NCBI GenBank assembly: GCA_002914805.1
Contig: JXTB01000094.1
Span: 914,268 to 978,267 of the forward strand
Direction: 5' to 3'
Origin: Parasponia andersonii
Lineage: Eukaryota; Streptophyta; Magnoliopsida; Rosales; Cannabaceae
Length of the DNA: 64,000 nucleotides
This document shows positions 11,822-25,300 of the stretch, piece by piece. Below the pieces are notes generated by a model. The model was given only the letters and a program-made list of their open reading frames with translations, searched no databases and was not told the DNA's origin. Position numbers and translations under genes: made by a program. Numbering within the stretch: position 1 is the stretch's first letter; every line of letters begins with the position of its first letter.

Positions 11822-13960
11822 GGAGTGGAAAAGACCGAGAAATGTGACGGAGGTACATAGTTTCCTTGGATTGGCAGGCTACTATCATCGTTTTGTGGAA
11901 GATTTCTCGAGAATTGCTTTGGCTTTGACGAAGTTGACCAGGAAGGACGTCAAGTTTGTTTGGGATCACGAAAGTGAAGAAGCTTTTGTCAGATTGAAGC
12001 AGAGTTTGACCACCGCACCTGTTCTTACTATTCCTGACAGTAACGAGCCTTATGTGATGTATACCAATGCTTCAAAGACGGGTTTGGGATGTGTCTTGAT
12101 GCAGAATGGTCGAGTTGTGGCTTATGCTTCTTGTCAGTTGAAGCCACATGAATGAAACTATCCCACCCATGATCTGGAACTTGCAGCAGTGATCTTTGCT
12201 TTGAAAATTTGGCGATGTTACTTATATAGTGTGAAGTTCGACATATTCTCCGATCATAAGAGTTTGAAGTATCTCTTTACCCAAAAGGATTTGAACTTGA
12301 GACAGTGAAGATGGGTTGAGTATACGGAGGATTATGACTTCGACCTACAATACCATCCTGGTAAGGCCAATGTTATAGCCGATACACTGAGTAGGAAGCC
12401 TCGTGGTGCACTAGCTACACTGGTGTTTGAAGATTGGAAAAACTCAGTTGCGATTGGTGATTACAACTTGCAGTACTTTGAGAATGAAGATGTTGCTTAC
12501 CTAAGCAACATTGTGATTTCACCATCTCTTCTCCAGACTGTCCAGCAGAGTCAGTGGCAAGACAGAGAGTTGGGGACAACTTGGAACCGACTTCAAAATG
12601 GTGAACAGTTAGATAGTTGGAGCACTAACAGAGAAGGGTTTTTACTTTTCAATGGGAAGTTGGCTGTAGCTAATGATCCTAATCTTCGAGAAACCATTCT
12701 AACAAAGGCTCACAAATCAAGGTTCGTAGTATATCCAGGTAGTACTAAGATGTATCGGGACTTGAAACGGCAGTATTGGTGGAAAGGAATGAAGAAAGAT
12801 GTAGCTACTTTTGTGGCTAATTATTTGACTTATCAGCAAGTCAAGGCTAAATACCAGAGACCAGCTGGATTACTCCAGCCATTGCCAATTCCGGAGTGGA
12901 AGTGGGACAAGATCACGATAGACTTCGTGACTAGTTTGCCAAAAACCTTGAGGGAGAACGACGCAGTTTGGGTGATAGTCGATCGGTTAACGAAGAGTGC
13001 TCACTTTATACCGATCCAGATGGACTACTCTCTTCCTAAACTCAGTAGACTGTATGTGGAGAACATCATACGCTTGCATGGTGTGCCTTCAAGCATAGTA
13101 TCTGATAGAGATCCAAGGTTTATTTCTAAATTTTGGAGAGCCTTGCAAAAAGCGTTTGGTACGCAGTTGGATATCAGTACAGCTCACCATCCTGAGACAG
13201 ATGGTCAGTCTGAAAGGTCCATTCAGATTCGTGAGGACATGCTATGTTGTTGCATACTGGATTTTGGTCGGAACTGGGATGATCATTTTCTTTTAGTGGA
13301 ATTTGCTTAACAGTTACCAGACCAGTGTGGGTATGGCTCCATATGAAGTGTTATATGGGAGGCCGTGTAGATCGCCTTTGTGTTGGGCAGAACCAGGAAA
13401 GCATGTTACTCTCGGACCTGAACTGATTGAGGAGACTACTGAGAAGATCAAGGATATCCAAGAGAGACTCAAAGAGATTCAGAGTCGCCAGAAGAGTTAT
13501 GCTGACCCAAAGAGGCGTGACGTAGAGTTCGATACTGGTGATTCCGTATTCTTGAAAGTGACTCCAAGGCGAGGTGTTACAAGATTTGAAGTTAAGGGTA
13601 AGCTTGCTCCGAGGTATATTGGTCCCTTTGAGATCACTGAGGGAATTGGACCAGTGGCATATCGCTTGAATCTACCTGCACAGTTGGGTCACGTGCATAA
13701 TGTATTTCACGTGTCGATGTTGAAGAAGTACACGCCGGACCCATCTCATGTTGTTCAGTATGTGCATATACCGATCCAAGAGGATGTGTCCTATGAAGAG
13801 CAGCCTGTTCGCTTGTTGGCTAGAGAGTTGAAGGTGCTTCGCAACAGAGAGATACCACTTGTAAAGGTGCTTTGGGAATATCACTAAGAGGACGAGGCTA
13901 CTTGGGAACTCGAGACGGAGATGTACGAGAAGTACCCTCATTTGTTTAACTTTCAGTTAG
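11822..13960 (+). pseudogene. RNase H, integrase and chromodomain region of the Tekay-type element (fossil)
   Basis: Pol resumes with [20 protein letters not shown]. RNase H-like sequence follows (about 12000-12400), then integrase: RQYWWKGMKKDV zinc-binding region, catalytic core near 12900-13230 with HHPETDGQSER. The tail carries the GPFEI...YRLNLP and [12 protein letters not shown] signature of chromoviral integrases and a chromodomain-like end (about 13800-13950). Broken fossil. Confidence 0.9.
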
Positions 13961-14020
13961 AAGTTGTATTGTGATGAAAAACCTTGACTTGTATTTTGAA
14001 TTTCGGGACGAAATTCTTAT

Positions 14021-16259
14021 AAGGAGGGGAGAATGTAAAAACCCAGAATTTTCAAGGGTAATTTGGACATTTTACTAATTTTCTGGATAAAATATTGTGG
14101 GGACTAATTTGCAAAAGTTTTGTACAGAGGGACTAAATTGTAAATTTTGGGAGACTAGATTGATAGAGATTTGAAATTTTGGGGACTTATGTGCAATTTT
14201 TGAAAAATTGTACAGCCCTATAAGGTTGGGCCACGTGGCCTTGCTCAACCAATCCCCTCTCTTCTTCTCTCTCTCTCTCTCCCCGAAACTCTCTTTCTCT
14301 CTCCTCTCTCGGATCTCTCTCGACCGCACCACCGCAGGACCGCCGCCCAGCAACCGTCCGGGCCGCTCACTGATCGGCGTCAACTCGCCAAGCTGCCGCA
14401 CACCTCTGCCGGTCATCCGCAGCTGCCGCCGGCCACCAGATCGCCGGAAAAAGCCATTAATATCGTTTTGACCCATTTCGGTTTTTCCGTCACCAGGGAC
14501 GATTCCGGCCACCATTCGGCCTCAAACTGGTCCCGTTGGATTCGTATCGTCGCAAGGATCATCAAGATATATATATCTCAACTCCATTTTGCCTGGATTG
14601 AAAGTTGCCGTTTTTGGGCATTTCGAGTTTATGGTTGTTATTCTCGATCCGGCCGTTGGATTGTGTTTTTTACTGCATTTTTGGAATGTACTCGGAAAAT
14701 AGAGAAGTTTGATATATATATTGTGTGGTTTGGTGATCAGCATGAAAATCGAGATCGGACGGTCAAGATTTTGTCTCGTTTTGCATGCCACAGGTCCGGT
14801 GTGGCCTGAGACCTGAATTGGATAAGTTATATGTCTAACATAATTATTTTGGGTGCTAGGAATTCTGTGAAGAGGTCCGTTTGTAGAATTGAAACATCGG
14901 TGAGAAAGTCGGTTTTTCGCACGAGGACGATCGAGGGTTTGGAATTGATTCCCGATCATCCGGGCGATCGTCAACGATACCTTGAATACTCAATAGCGTG
15001 GTGTCGCTATTTTGTTTAGGTAGGGTTTAGTTACCTTCGTTTTATATCATTTTTAAGTTAAAACTTATTTTCTGCAGCATATAAGAACAAGTGTGTTTTT
15101 AATGATTTGAATTATATGTAATGGAATCTGGTTATACGATATATACTGTACTGCTTTGGGAGTTTGCTGTATGCAGGTTATTTTGGGTATATCAAAAATA
15201 GGGCCGTTATACTGCCCGTTTTTCTAGAAAACCCTATTATGCATGTTTTACTGAAAAACCAGAGTACAATAGTTTTTACACTTCAGTTCTGTGTTGCACG
15301 TGTCATAGGATCATACATGAGCACTGTGTTAGCATCGTGGATTTTACAGTGTGGCAATGCATGTCCCACCATCGGTGAAAGTCCGTAAACTCACGCGAGG
15401 TCTTGCTACTTCTGATTACCTCCCCATTTGGCAAGTGTATGCAATTCGGTTGCCCCTCCAGGTTTGTTAGGCGACACATGGGTGTCCCCTTCCGAGTATG
15501 GGCTTAGGTATCAGGCAGGGTATTAGGTACACTTAGTGCCATCATCCTGGGTTTCCACAAATGAGAGGATGTGAGCTCATGGGTAGAGGTTGATTTGTGT
15601 TATGTGCATATGGATTGATGGTTTTGATTACACTGTTTTATATATATATATATATATATATTTATATTGGCTCCCGGTTTGGATTATATATATATATATA
15701 TATGTGAGTGTATGTTTTGGATTTGAACTAACCATGCAGGAGATTCCCATCACTGAACTGTTTTTCCCTGAGGTAACTGTTTTCCTACTGGGCATTGTAT
15801 GCTTACCCCTTACCTTCCTCCTCAGGTGGTGTTCAGTACGATTTTGGTGATCAAGAGGAGTAAGAAGTCATCTTGATTGCAGTTCGCCTCTTAATAATAC
15901 TAGGAATTTGTTGTCGTAGTCTTTGGACTATTTGGATTTTGTGTTAGTATTGAATCAAGATTACTGCTTTCTATTTTGTCTGCAAACTTATGTATGCCAT
16001 TCTGGTGTTTGACTTCTGTTGTGGATGATTATGATGCTAGATTTTGTATTTAATCATGTTTTTAAGTAATTGTTCAATTTATGTTTGATGGTGTATACGA
16101 ACTGTGGGAGTGGTTTACGGGATAAAATTCCGATTATTTTATTTAAATTGACCGTTTTTATAAAAACTAGAACTTTTGACATTTTTCAAATAAATCAAAG
16201 AATTTCCCACCTTTGTGAAATTCTCCTTCTGCCACTAGCCCAGGTTTTGGATCGTGACA
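14021..16259 (+). repeat. Polypurine tract and 3' LTR of the Tekay-type element
   Basis: The purine tract AAGGAGGGGAGAA (14021-14033) directly precedes the 3' LTR (14034-16259, TGTAAAAACCC to CGTGACA). The LTR is collinear with the 5' LTR except for the 5' copy's insert and short AT-tract differences (the AT tract near 15638-15662 is longer here). Confidence 0.95.
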
Positions 16260-16264
16260 GGTAA

Positions 16265-18645
16265 CCCGTAGTTACTGTGAGATCAGTATTAGTTGTATAT
16301 TGCTTCTGAAAAATAAAAATTCGATTTATTTGAATCTATGTATGGATTTCAAAAGTCTTTCTATATATATATATATATATAAATTTATTTTTATGATAGT
16401 CTAAGTAAATTTTACTCAAAGACCTTAAGCTAGATTTAATTTATTAGCAAAAGGCCAAAGCGGGCCGGGCAAAAGATAAAAACGTTGGCCCGGCTCGTAG
16501 TGGGCTGAGCTTGGAACGGGCCAAGACAGGCTGGCCCATTCATGGTCCGGTTTTTTTTTTTTTTTTTTTAAAAAAAGAAACATATTATGTTAATATATAT
16601 GTATATTAAATTAAAATTTTAAAAATAAAATTTATAGAAAATGGATAACATATTATTTTTTTTCTAATAATTAAAATATAAAAATACTTAAATAAGTATT
16701 TAAGTATTTAAGTTGAATAGTTGATAAAAGAAAAGCTAAAAACAAAAACTTTAAGAAAATTACTTAGAATTATAATGAAAATATTTGAAAAAATAAAGAA
16801 ATAAATAAATTTTGAATTTATTTTTATTGATTTAATCTTTGATTACATTATTAAAAACTTTTCTAAGTGAAGCTCATTGGATAAAACTTTAGTAAGGAAA
16901 AAAGAGTATAGTATTTATAATCACAATTCAAATTGTTACAAAAATAAAAATAAACTAATATGTCATCAATTATGACTCTTCATCATTCATGTTAAATGTA
17001 CAAGTTAATTTTCTTCAATTTTATTTTCCTTTCATCTTCTTATCCTTATTTTATTTTGAAAGCGCTTCTGAGTTTGTATCAATCCTGCCACACCCTATAA
17101 TCCAATATCCAAATTCTGCCAAATTTTAGATTCTAGAAACTTTTAAACTCAAAATACGTATTGCTCAAACTTTAATACCAAAAATATAGGCAGCTGTTTT
17201 ATAACACGTGATAATCAGTCGTAAGATAAACGATTGTTCCACTAATAACTCTTTGCTGTGGTTCAAATTATATAGACTTGGGTGTTGATGTTAATACTCA
17301 AACACCAAAAAATATTACTTAATAAATTAACTAATCCTGATAATAAGGCCCGGTAGATGTTGGTAGTTGACAATCCATATGTGTTGTGCGATTTTTATTT
17401 ACTTTATTTAATTATTTTAGGGTTTCTATCAGTTTTACATATAAAAAACTAAAAGAATTACAAAAATACGGAACTCAGACTTTTTATAAATTTTTGTACA
17501 GTTTTTATTAAAATAATATCACTTTTTAAAAATATTTAGAAAAATACTACTTTTTAAAATAGTTACTAGTTAATGGTCTCTGGAAACTTATTACTAGTTA
17601 CCTGTTACCAGTTATATAGCAGTTATAAATATCTTTGGTTACTAGTTATGTTTCTGGAAACTGGTTACTAGAAACTTGTTACTATTTTCAAAAAATAGTA
17701 TTGTTCTAAATAGTTTTAAAAAATGGTATTTATCTAATAAAAACTTTACCGCACCTACAAAATCTTAAACCACCATATTTTTCAAATTTTTTTCTAAATT
17801 GCCGTATAATGTCTAATTTCCTCATTATTTTACTTGTTCAACTAGTTGAAGAAATTGCTTTAAATAAAAGGCATATCCGAAATAATCGATCTTGCAATAT
17901 ATATGGCCATTCTGAATAATTTTAATTATGAATGGCAAACGTATCGTGATTTATATTTTTGGGCCTCTATTTTCATTGTTTTCTGTTGTTTACATTTGAC
18001 TGTATCCATTTTGGGCCAGGCCCAGGTGTTACCAACAATGGGCTGCGCAAGAAAGAGAGAAACTTTATAAATATCTTCTTTTTTTCTATGCTAAATATTT
18101 GTCAGTTTGTTGGTATTCTTTTAACTATAATAACATAGTATTTATTTTATTTAAAATTTTTAACTTTTTTTTCAATTAATAATTTACCATAATGTATTGT
18201 CTAAATTACGATAAAAAAAAAAAACTTAAAACGTAGAAGAAGTTTATCTCTTTTGAATTTGTTGCTTGATCGATTATAGTGTCTTTTCGGGAAATCAATG
18301 GAGTTACAATAAAGAAGTTCAGTCCGCCTTAAAAGTAAAGAGAGACAACGATCGATATAAAGAAATTAAAAATTGCTTAGAACTCCCATGTGCCATTAAA
18401 ATTGCTTCAAACGTTTTTTGTGCCAGTTGTATGTAATGCCTTCAATAAACGCTAATTAACGAGTACGTGCCTACTACATAAAAATTTACTTGTGTGTATT
18501 TTATTCAAGCTACTTATCATTTGTGTATTATCTTTTGTTGTCTTTATTTGACTAGAGTGTAGATATAACTTTCTGGGCCAGGCCTATATGTTCAGTAGTG
18601 GGCATCACAAAATCTATAGGTTTATCAGTGTATAATATTATCATC
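16265..18645. other. Gene-free AT-rich stretch with repeat fragments
   Basis: No coding region seen. A GGCCCG-rich patch (about 16455-16555) next to a T-run looks like the end of a hAT-type non-autonomous element, but I find no convincing partner end; further GGGCCAGGCC patches at 18013 and 18573 are only suggestive. 17500-17760 is described separately. Confidence 0.5.
17500..17760. repeat. Unclassified repeat with GTTACTAGTTA core
   Basis: Blocks of TAGAAAAATACTACTTTTTAA surround a core made of repeated GTTACTAGTTA / ACTGGTTACTAG motifs. The layout matches the repeats at 43150-43890 and 62820-63240 but is more diverged. Read as a distant member of the same family (inference). Confidence 0.45.
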
Positions 18646-18648
18646 TTC

Positions 18649-19194
18649 GGCTATGTTTAGTGCGTCGTATTATATTGTATTGTATTATGATGTATTGTAT
18701 TAGGTTGTATTGTATTATATTATAGCACTATGTTTGGTTTTGCATTTGTATTAAAAGTAAAATTTTGAAAAATGCCATTTTCAAAAAATATTTAGGAAAA
18801 TATCACTTGTAAAATTGCCACTTTTTATAAATTATTTACGAAAAAACCACTTTTTAGATATAAATCTAGAAAAATATCACTTTTGAAAGGGATAAAATGA
18901 TGTGAGAGAGAAAGTGATGAAAAAGAAATTAAGAACAGAAAATGAGGAGAGTGGGTATTGTACAATATTATATTAAAGTTAAAATTATGTAATATAGTAT
19001 AATACAGATATATAAAGTTAAAATTATGTAATATAGTATGATACAGATATTTTATTCTGTATTAGATAATACTCTCTGTATTATATTTAATTTTGATGCC
19101 GTATTAAACAATACAATACAAATGTACAACCAAACACAATATTATGTTTAATTAATACGATACAGAATCTTTATACAATGTACCAAATATGACC
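18649..19194. mobile_element. MITE-like non-autonomous DNA element
   Basis: Starts GGCTATGTTTAGTG and ends CAAATATGACC, imperfect inverted ends of the 'GGCNATGTTTGG' type, with TTC on both sides (18646-18648, 19195-19197). The interior has GTATTGTATTATA-like repeats on the left and their complements on the right, so it could fold into a long hairpin. No coding capacity. Confidence 0.6.
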
Positions 19195-19499
19195 TTCTAC
19201 TATAATACTATATAATATTATTTATTTACCGTAATACCATTATCTTTTATAACAAAATTTTAACTTTCTTTAAATAAAGATTCAATAAAATGTTATTAAA
19301 AGAATAAGAAAAATTTATTCGCAAGGCACGTACTACTTAATACTAGTATATATATATATACCAATTCAATATGTATTTTTTTAACTTATCTGTAGGTATT
19401 ATTTTGAACAATAAAAATCGGTTTTGCACGTCTTTTCACGAAAAAAGTAAGAAAAAAATATTAAATAATATATATATATTTTTTTTTCCAATTATTCAA

Positions 19500-20040
19500 A
19501 TAATGGTGACCGTTAGATTATAATCCAACGATAAAAAAAAATTACCTAATCAAGTATTATTGAAAGAATGACCAACTCGTTCTGAGCTAGTCAATTTGAA
19601 CACACTATACCTTGTCGAATAGCGAGCTGCACCTTGGTCCGAGAATTACGAAACAAAGAAAGCACTCTCATTATGAGCAGGCTAATTTCTGTGATTTCTA
19701 TAAATAATTTTAGGATATCTAATCTAAATCTCCTTGAATTCGGATATTAACTGATTTTATGAGATTAATGTAATTTAAATTCAAATATTCTGTTTCCTTA
19801 TCTGTTAGAATCCCTCTGCCTATGATTAAGAGAAATATATAGGTGAGAAAAAAGAATCGAACCCTTCTGTAATCCAGAGAATACAGAATAATATAGTGAC
19901 TGTAGTGGCATAGGACTTTTTATTCGAAAGATTAAACCACTTAAAATTTCTTGTGTTCTTTACTTAATTTTTGAATTCTTATCTTCTTGTTGTTGAACCA
20001 TTTTTTGGTATTAACTGTTGTTTTGTCTTTTTTAAACACT
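19500..20040 (+). repeat. Possible degraded copia-type LTR remnant
   Basis: The stretch from about 19700 to 20010 has the look of a plant Ty1/copia R-U5 region: a GTAGTGGCATAGGACTTTTT block, AAACCACTTAAAATTTCTTGTG, and a primer-site-like TTTTTTGGTATTAAC near 20002. No coding domains or partner LTR follow. Resemblance by eye only; boundaries uncertain. Confidence 0.35.
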
Positions 20041-20356
20041 ACAAGAATGATGAAACTGAATAGGAATTTGCAAGTTTAGTGAATTGAATAGGTGTGTATG
20101 ACTATGTGTGTCCTTAATTTACATGTAATTCATACCCAAAAAAAAAAAAAATAGCCCGAGCAAAGTCCACTCATTTTGTTGCTGTTATTATTTTCTTGCG
20201 GATCGATTTGGTGGAGGAGCATAATTTCTATTGATGCTTACTTAAATTTTGTTGACGGTAGCAGCTGTCAATTTTTCCTTTAAAATTGGCCTAAAATATG
20301 GTTATATATGTCTTTGAAAGGTTGTAAGTTTTTAATCGATGCACATGTTGATATTG

Positions 20357-20826
20357 CACTACTACAATAATGCGAATATACGCCGGTTAAAAATCGGCGT
20401 TGTTTCCATCCGAGCAATACCACTTAGCTATAGCTTTTCTTTGATTGTAATTAATATGACATGAATTATATTTAATTGTTCTTTAAAATACATCATTTTA
20501 TTAAAAAATAATTAAAAATAAAAAAACGCAATAAAATACAAAACAAATCATCATAATATTATTTTATTCTCCAATCAATAAAACAACTCAATAAAAAAAA
20601 TCCATAATATTAAATAGACACGGTTCCTTAAGAAACCGATGTTAAATGTCTCAAATAGACACTGGTTCCTTAAAAAATGACGTTAAATGTTTCAAATAGA
20701 TGCAGATTGATTTCTAAAAAATAACGTTAAATGTTTCAAAAAAACGCTGAACTGGCATTAATTATCTTAAATAGACACTCTTTTTAAATTTGACAACCGT
20801 CTTTTATTTAAGTTTTTCTAGTAGTG
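20357..20826. mobile_element. Mini-CACTA (non-autonomous En/Spm element)
   Basis: It begins CACTACTACAATAATG and ends TTTTTCTAGTAGTG; the inverted ends share CACTACTA. A TTG duplication lies on both sides (20354-20356, 20827-20829). Near the right end three to four degenerate ~50-bp units (AATAGACACTGGTTCCTTAA...GTTAAATGTTTC) form the subterminal repeats where CACTA transposases usually bind. No coding region, so it would depend on an autonomous relative. Confidence 0.85.
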
Positions 20827-21180
20827 TTGTTGTAGGAAGATAAAAGTGTTTTGACTTGTCTTAGATTATATGAATTTTCGTCCTTTGAGATTTGACTCCT
20901 AAAGTTTCAAAGCAACAAAATCGAATTTTAATGATATTAATATTAAGTAGTGTCATTCTTGATGATCATACGGCAAATTTATTTACTAAACGACCTACTA
21001 AAGCTTCATAGTCAAGGTTTGTTTTGTACTTAAGTGACTAGATCGTGTAGTACTCACTCCGATAATCTCTAAAGGGCTCATGCACTCCACTTGATTGCTG
21101 TTTAATAAACAAACGATAGAAAGAAATCAGAAACGAATATAACTTTTTCCTAATATTAAGTAGTGTAATCTATAGCGTAG

Positions 21181-21290
21181 TTGCAAAAATAGCCTAGAGG
21201 TGACCATATTTCTTTCAAATGTAAAAGTCTGAGTTTAAATTTATTGAACTCACAAATCAAAATAATGATAATAATAATGATATCGGTAGT
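21181..21290 (+). repeat. Possible SINE-like fragment
   Basis: TAGCCTAGAGG (21190) resembles a Pol III A box and GAGTTTAAATT (about 21231) a weak B box, at roughly tRNA-like spacing. No clear poly-A tail or target duplication. Low confidence. Confidence 0.2.
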
Positions 21291-21401
21291 ATATTTTTTA
21301 CAAAATCATTATTTGAGTATAACTCTTGTTAAACAAAAAGCTTGTATTCCTGGAGTAGTAGGAATATTTATCATAATGATATTTAAAGGAAACTATTATT
21401 T

Positions 21402-21577
21402 TTAAATACCCTCCTTAGTGATAGCACATACACATGAAAAGTCTGTTCTATAAAATCCATATTGACTTGTGCCTATGCATTTAGATTTATGAAATGTTGA
21501 AGGGAATCTTATTTTGCATTTCACGACACATTCTGCATGATTTTTGCATGGCCCGGGAAGACGAACTTGTCTCCTAA
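21402..21577 (-). pseudogene. Defensin-like peptide, mature-peptide exon only
   Basis: The minus strand carries a CTCAG acceptor and an open exon ending in TAA. It encodes about 58 residues with cysteine pattern C-x5-C-x3-C-x12-C-x14-C-x1-C, including CVVKCK and FSCVCAI. This CxxxC...CxC layout is that of cysteine-stabilised alpha-beta defensin-like (DEFL) secreted peptides. Cysteine spacing is the same as in the plus-strand gene at 30625-31968, with about 29 of ~48 residues identical, and the splice phase matches. The signal-peptide exon should lie at higher coordinates, but that sequence is now retroelement, so the gene has probably lost exon 1. The exon itself shows no damage. It could still be expressed if a distant exon 1 exists; I see none. 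Confidence 0.75.
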
Positions 21578-22205
21578 CTGAGTACGTCACTTTAAAAAAG
21601 AGTTAACAACTAGAATTATATATAAAACTACGTGTGGGACCTGTTCTCAAGTCATACGCCATGTGGACGACCAAGCAGCAGAACAGGTCACAAAAGGGGT
21701 CTACTGTCCGATAGGTGTCGAGAGTGATTAGTTAAAGGCCACGCGGATCACACGTGATTTCACAATCGGCTTTTGGGCCGTCCTAAATTAGGGCCGAGCC
21801 CATCACAGACCTTGAACAGTCTCGGCCCAGTTCGAACCTTACCTCGACAGTTGGGGGGTCGGAAGCCCCAAGGGTCTTCCACCTGAATACAATGGAAAGC
21901 AACAAACGATTCTAGACCTAGACAGAGTATTTAATGCGACCCTGGGTAGGCGTGCGCAAGGGGCAAGCTGTCCTGACAGAACGGCGATTTACCCAAATCT
22001 CACCTCTGACAGATTCAAGTCGTAGGAGGCGGCGAAAATCAGGCTACGGCGATACAGAGGAGATCACGGAAATCTCGGCCCGTGACCTCTGGAAAAGACT
22101 TTGAGGAGAAAGGTACTCAGTCCTGAGATTGAGACCCTCGCAACACCTTAGACTCGCAGTAAAGGATGCGACGTCCCGCACAATGATGGTCCACCTGCCA
22201 GAAGA

Positions 22206-22301
22206 AGCGTCAGTCGAGGCAGCGGGCAAAGCCTCAGTCGAAGCAGCGGGCAAAGCGTCAGTCGAATCATCAGATAAAGTGTCAGCCGAACCGTCAGTGA
22301 A
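22206..22301 (+). repeat. 24-bp tandem repeats upstream of Tat reverse transcriptase
   Basis: Four 24-bp units of the form GCGTCAGTCGAAGCAGCGGG plus CAAA, increasingly diverged to the right. They lie in what would be the protease-RT linker of the element. Confidence 0.85.
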
Positions 22302-22389
22302 AGCGTAAATCGAAACGACCACCAAAAACTTCGATCCTCAAGAAATAGACAAAGAGGTCAGAACTGGACCCGTTGAAGGTCTGGAGGAC

Positions 22390-25300
22390 TTATCATTCGA
22401 CATGTCTTCTAAGACTTTAAAGATTGGAACGGAGATTTAAGAACATGTGCGAGCTTCATTGATCGCTTTTCTGAAATCTAACTTGGATGTCTTCGCATGG
22501 TAACATTCGGACATGGTAGGGATTGATTCAAGGATCAGATGCCATCGTCTTAATATAGATCCAACAAAGAAGCTTGTACAGCAGAAAAGAAGACCTATGA
22601 ATCCAGAGCGCTACGTCGCGTTAAAAGAAGAGGTGGAGAAGCTGCTCGAAATTGGGTTCATAAGAGAGTCTTTTTATCCTGACTGGCTTGCAAACCCAGT
22701 TTTGGTGAAGAAACCCAATGAAAAGTGGAGAACGTGTATTAATTTCATCGATCTCAACAAAGCATGTCCGAAGGATAGCTTCCCACTTCCGAGAATCGAC
22801 TAGCTTGTAGATGCGACATCGGGGCATGAACTTTTAAGTTTCATGGACGCGTACTCTGGATATAATCAAATCCCCATGTACGAGCTAGATGAGGAGCATA
22901 CCTCATTCATCACCGATCGAGGGTTATACTATTATAAAAAGATGCCCTTCAGACTTATCAACACAGGAGCGACCTACCAGCGTCTTGTCAATATGATGTT
23001 TGCAAAACAAATTGGCAAGACAATAGAGGTATACATCGACGACATGCTGGTAAAGTCAGAGAAGGCTGAAGATCACATGAAGCACCTTGACGAGATGTTC
23101 AAAATTCTCCGGAAATATCAAATGAAGCTAAATCCCCAGAAGTGTGAGTTCGGGGTAGCATCTGGAAATTTCTGGGTTTTATGGTCCATCAGTGAGGAAT
23201 CAAAGCAAATCCTCAGAACATACAAGCGTTGATTGATATGCAATCTCCTCGTAAACCCAAGGATGTGCAAAGTCTAGCAGGAAGAGTAGCTGCACTGAGT
23301 CGGTTTGAATCCAGATCAACCGATAAATGCCAATCTTTCTTTGAAGTACTGAAAGGATCAAAGAGGTTCGAATGGACGGAAGAATGTGAGCAGGCGTTCC
23401 AAGAGTTGAAAAAGCACTTAGGTTCTCCTCCACTCTTGTCAAAGCCAAACCCAGGAGAAGAATTATGCTTATATCTCGCTGTTTCCAAGTATGCGACGAG
23501 TGCTGCATTAATTCGCGAGGAGAGAAATATTCAACAACCTGTCTATTATGTAAGTAAAAGATTACTTAATGCCGAAACTAGATATCCAGAGATGGAAAAA
23601 TGGGCGCTAGCGCTCGTCATCACATCAAGAAAGCTTCAACCTTGCTTCCATACTCACTCTATCAGGGTTTTCACGAATTTTCCGTTGAAACAGGTCCTAC
23701 AGAAACCCGAGGCATCAGGATGGCTGCTTAAATGGGCTGTGGAATTGAGTAAATTTGACATTAATTTTCAACCTCGCACTGCCATAAAGGGTCAGGTCCT
23801 CGCAGATTTTATTGCAGAATTTACGTACGATATCGATCTTCCCCCGGGAGTACTCGAAAAACCGCTTCAGATACATCAAGGTTGTGGAAACTTTATGTTG
23901 ATGGGTCATCGAATGAAAATAGAGCAGGTGCAGGCCTAGTTTTAATCAGTCCTGAAGGACACAACATTCATTGTGCGCTTCGCTTTAAATTCCCAGCATC
24001 GAATAATGAGGCTGAGTATGAAGCACTAATAGCTGGGCTAAAGCTCGCACAGGAAATGAAGGTTGAGATAATTGAAGTGTACAGCGACTCCCAGCAGGTC
24101 ATTTGTCAGATTAAGGGCGATTATCAAGCGAGAGGAGAGAGAATGATGGCCTATTTATAGAAGGTGCAGCAATTATTTTTAACATTCGCTGCTTATAACA
24201 TTCAGCTTCTTCCTCGCATTGAAAATACCCGGGTAGATACACTTGCTAAGCTCGCTTCAACGAAAGATGCAGAGTTATTGAAGGTAGTTCCTATTGAATT
24301 TCTTGTATCATCAAGCATCGAGGTCGAACCCCAAGTAGCTATGCCCGTTGATGAAAAACCATCGTGGATGGATCCCATAATGCAATATATACAAAATGGC
24401 GATCTTCCTGAGAACAAAGACGATGCAAAGCGACTCCGCATGAAGGCAGCTCGCTATATCATCCAGGATGAAAAGCTTTATCGAAAGAGTTTTAGCTCGC
24501 CATTACTATTATGTGTCAATGATGAAAAAGCACGCTATATTATGAGGGAAATACACGAAGGAATATGTGAAAATCATTATGGGAGGCAGGTACTTGCAAA
24601 TAAGATTCTTCGACAAGGGTATTTTTAGCCGACTATGAAGAAGCATACATTGGAATTTGCTAGGAGGTGTGATAAATGTCAACGATTTGCGACTATTCCT
24701 AGAAAACTACATGTTCCTTTAACTACAATGACTAGCCCATGGCCATTTGCTGTTTGGGGAATTGATATTATCGGGATACTTCCATTAGCACGAGGAGGTT
24801 TGAAGTATACGATGGTCGCAGTCGATTATTTTACAAAATGGACGGAAGCTGAGGCCTTGAGCACCATTTCCGCAAAGAAGATGATAGATTTTGTTTACAA
24901 ATCTATAATCTGTCATTATGGTATACCGCATACTATAATTTCTGATAATGGGAAACAATTCGACTGTGATGAGTTCTGTGACTTCTGCAACAACTTGGGC
25001 ATCAAGAAGAGTTTCTCTACTGTTGTTCATCCACAAGCCAATGGGCAGGTCGAAGTGATAAACAAAATACTCAAACAGAATATAAAGACAAAGCTGGAGG
25101 AGCATAAAGGAGCTTGGCCAGAAGTACTTCCAGAAGTTTTATGGGCTTATCGCACCACTCAACAAACCACTACTGGAGAGAGTCCATTCTCTCTGGCTTA
25201 TGGATATGAAGCAATGATACCAATTGAAATTGGTGCGGGCTCCCTACGGCGATCTGTTTATGAGCAAAATCAGAATGATGTATTACTGAGAATTGAACTC

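Larger units (their letters stand above)
4080..16259 (+). mobile_element. Ty3/gypsy chromovirus, Tekay/Del type, with a nested insertion
   Basis: A full-length LTR retrotransposon by structure. LTRs lie at 4080-6616 and 14034-16259, both starting TG and ending CA, and the 5-bp target duplication GGTAA is intact at 4075-4079 and 16260-16264. Inside are an initiator-Met tRNA primer site (6625-6636), gag, protease, reverse transcriptase, RNase H, integrase and a chromodomain-like tail, then a purine tract (14021-14033). Domain order, long LTRs and the tail place it in the Tekay/Del chromoviruses. It is a fossil: coding is broken in roughly half a dozen or more places, besides the solo LTR inserted in pol. 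In the first ~215 aligned bases the two LTRs differ at about 14 sites by eye, mostly transitions. That suggests insertion a few million years ago at commonly used plant rates (inference). Confidence 0.95.

Noticed and set aside
21181-21260. tRNA gene
   Set aside because: Only A- and B-box-like words; no cloverleaf or acceptor stem can be drawn.
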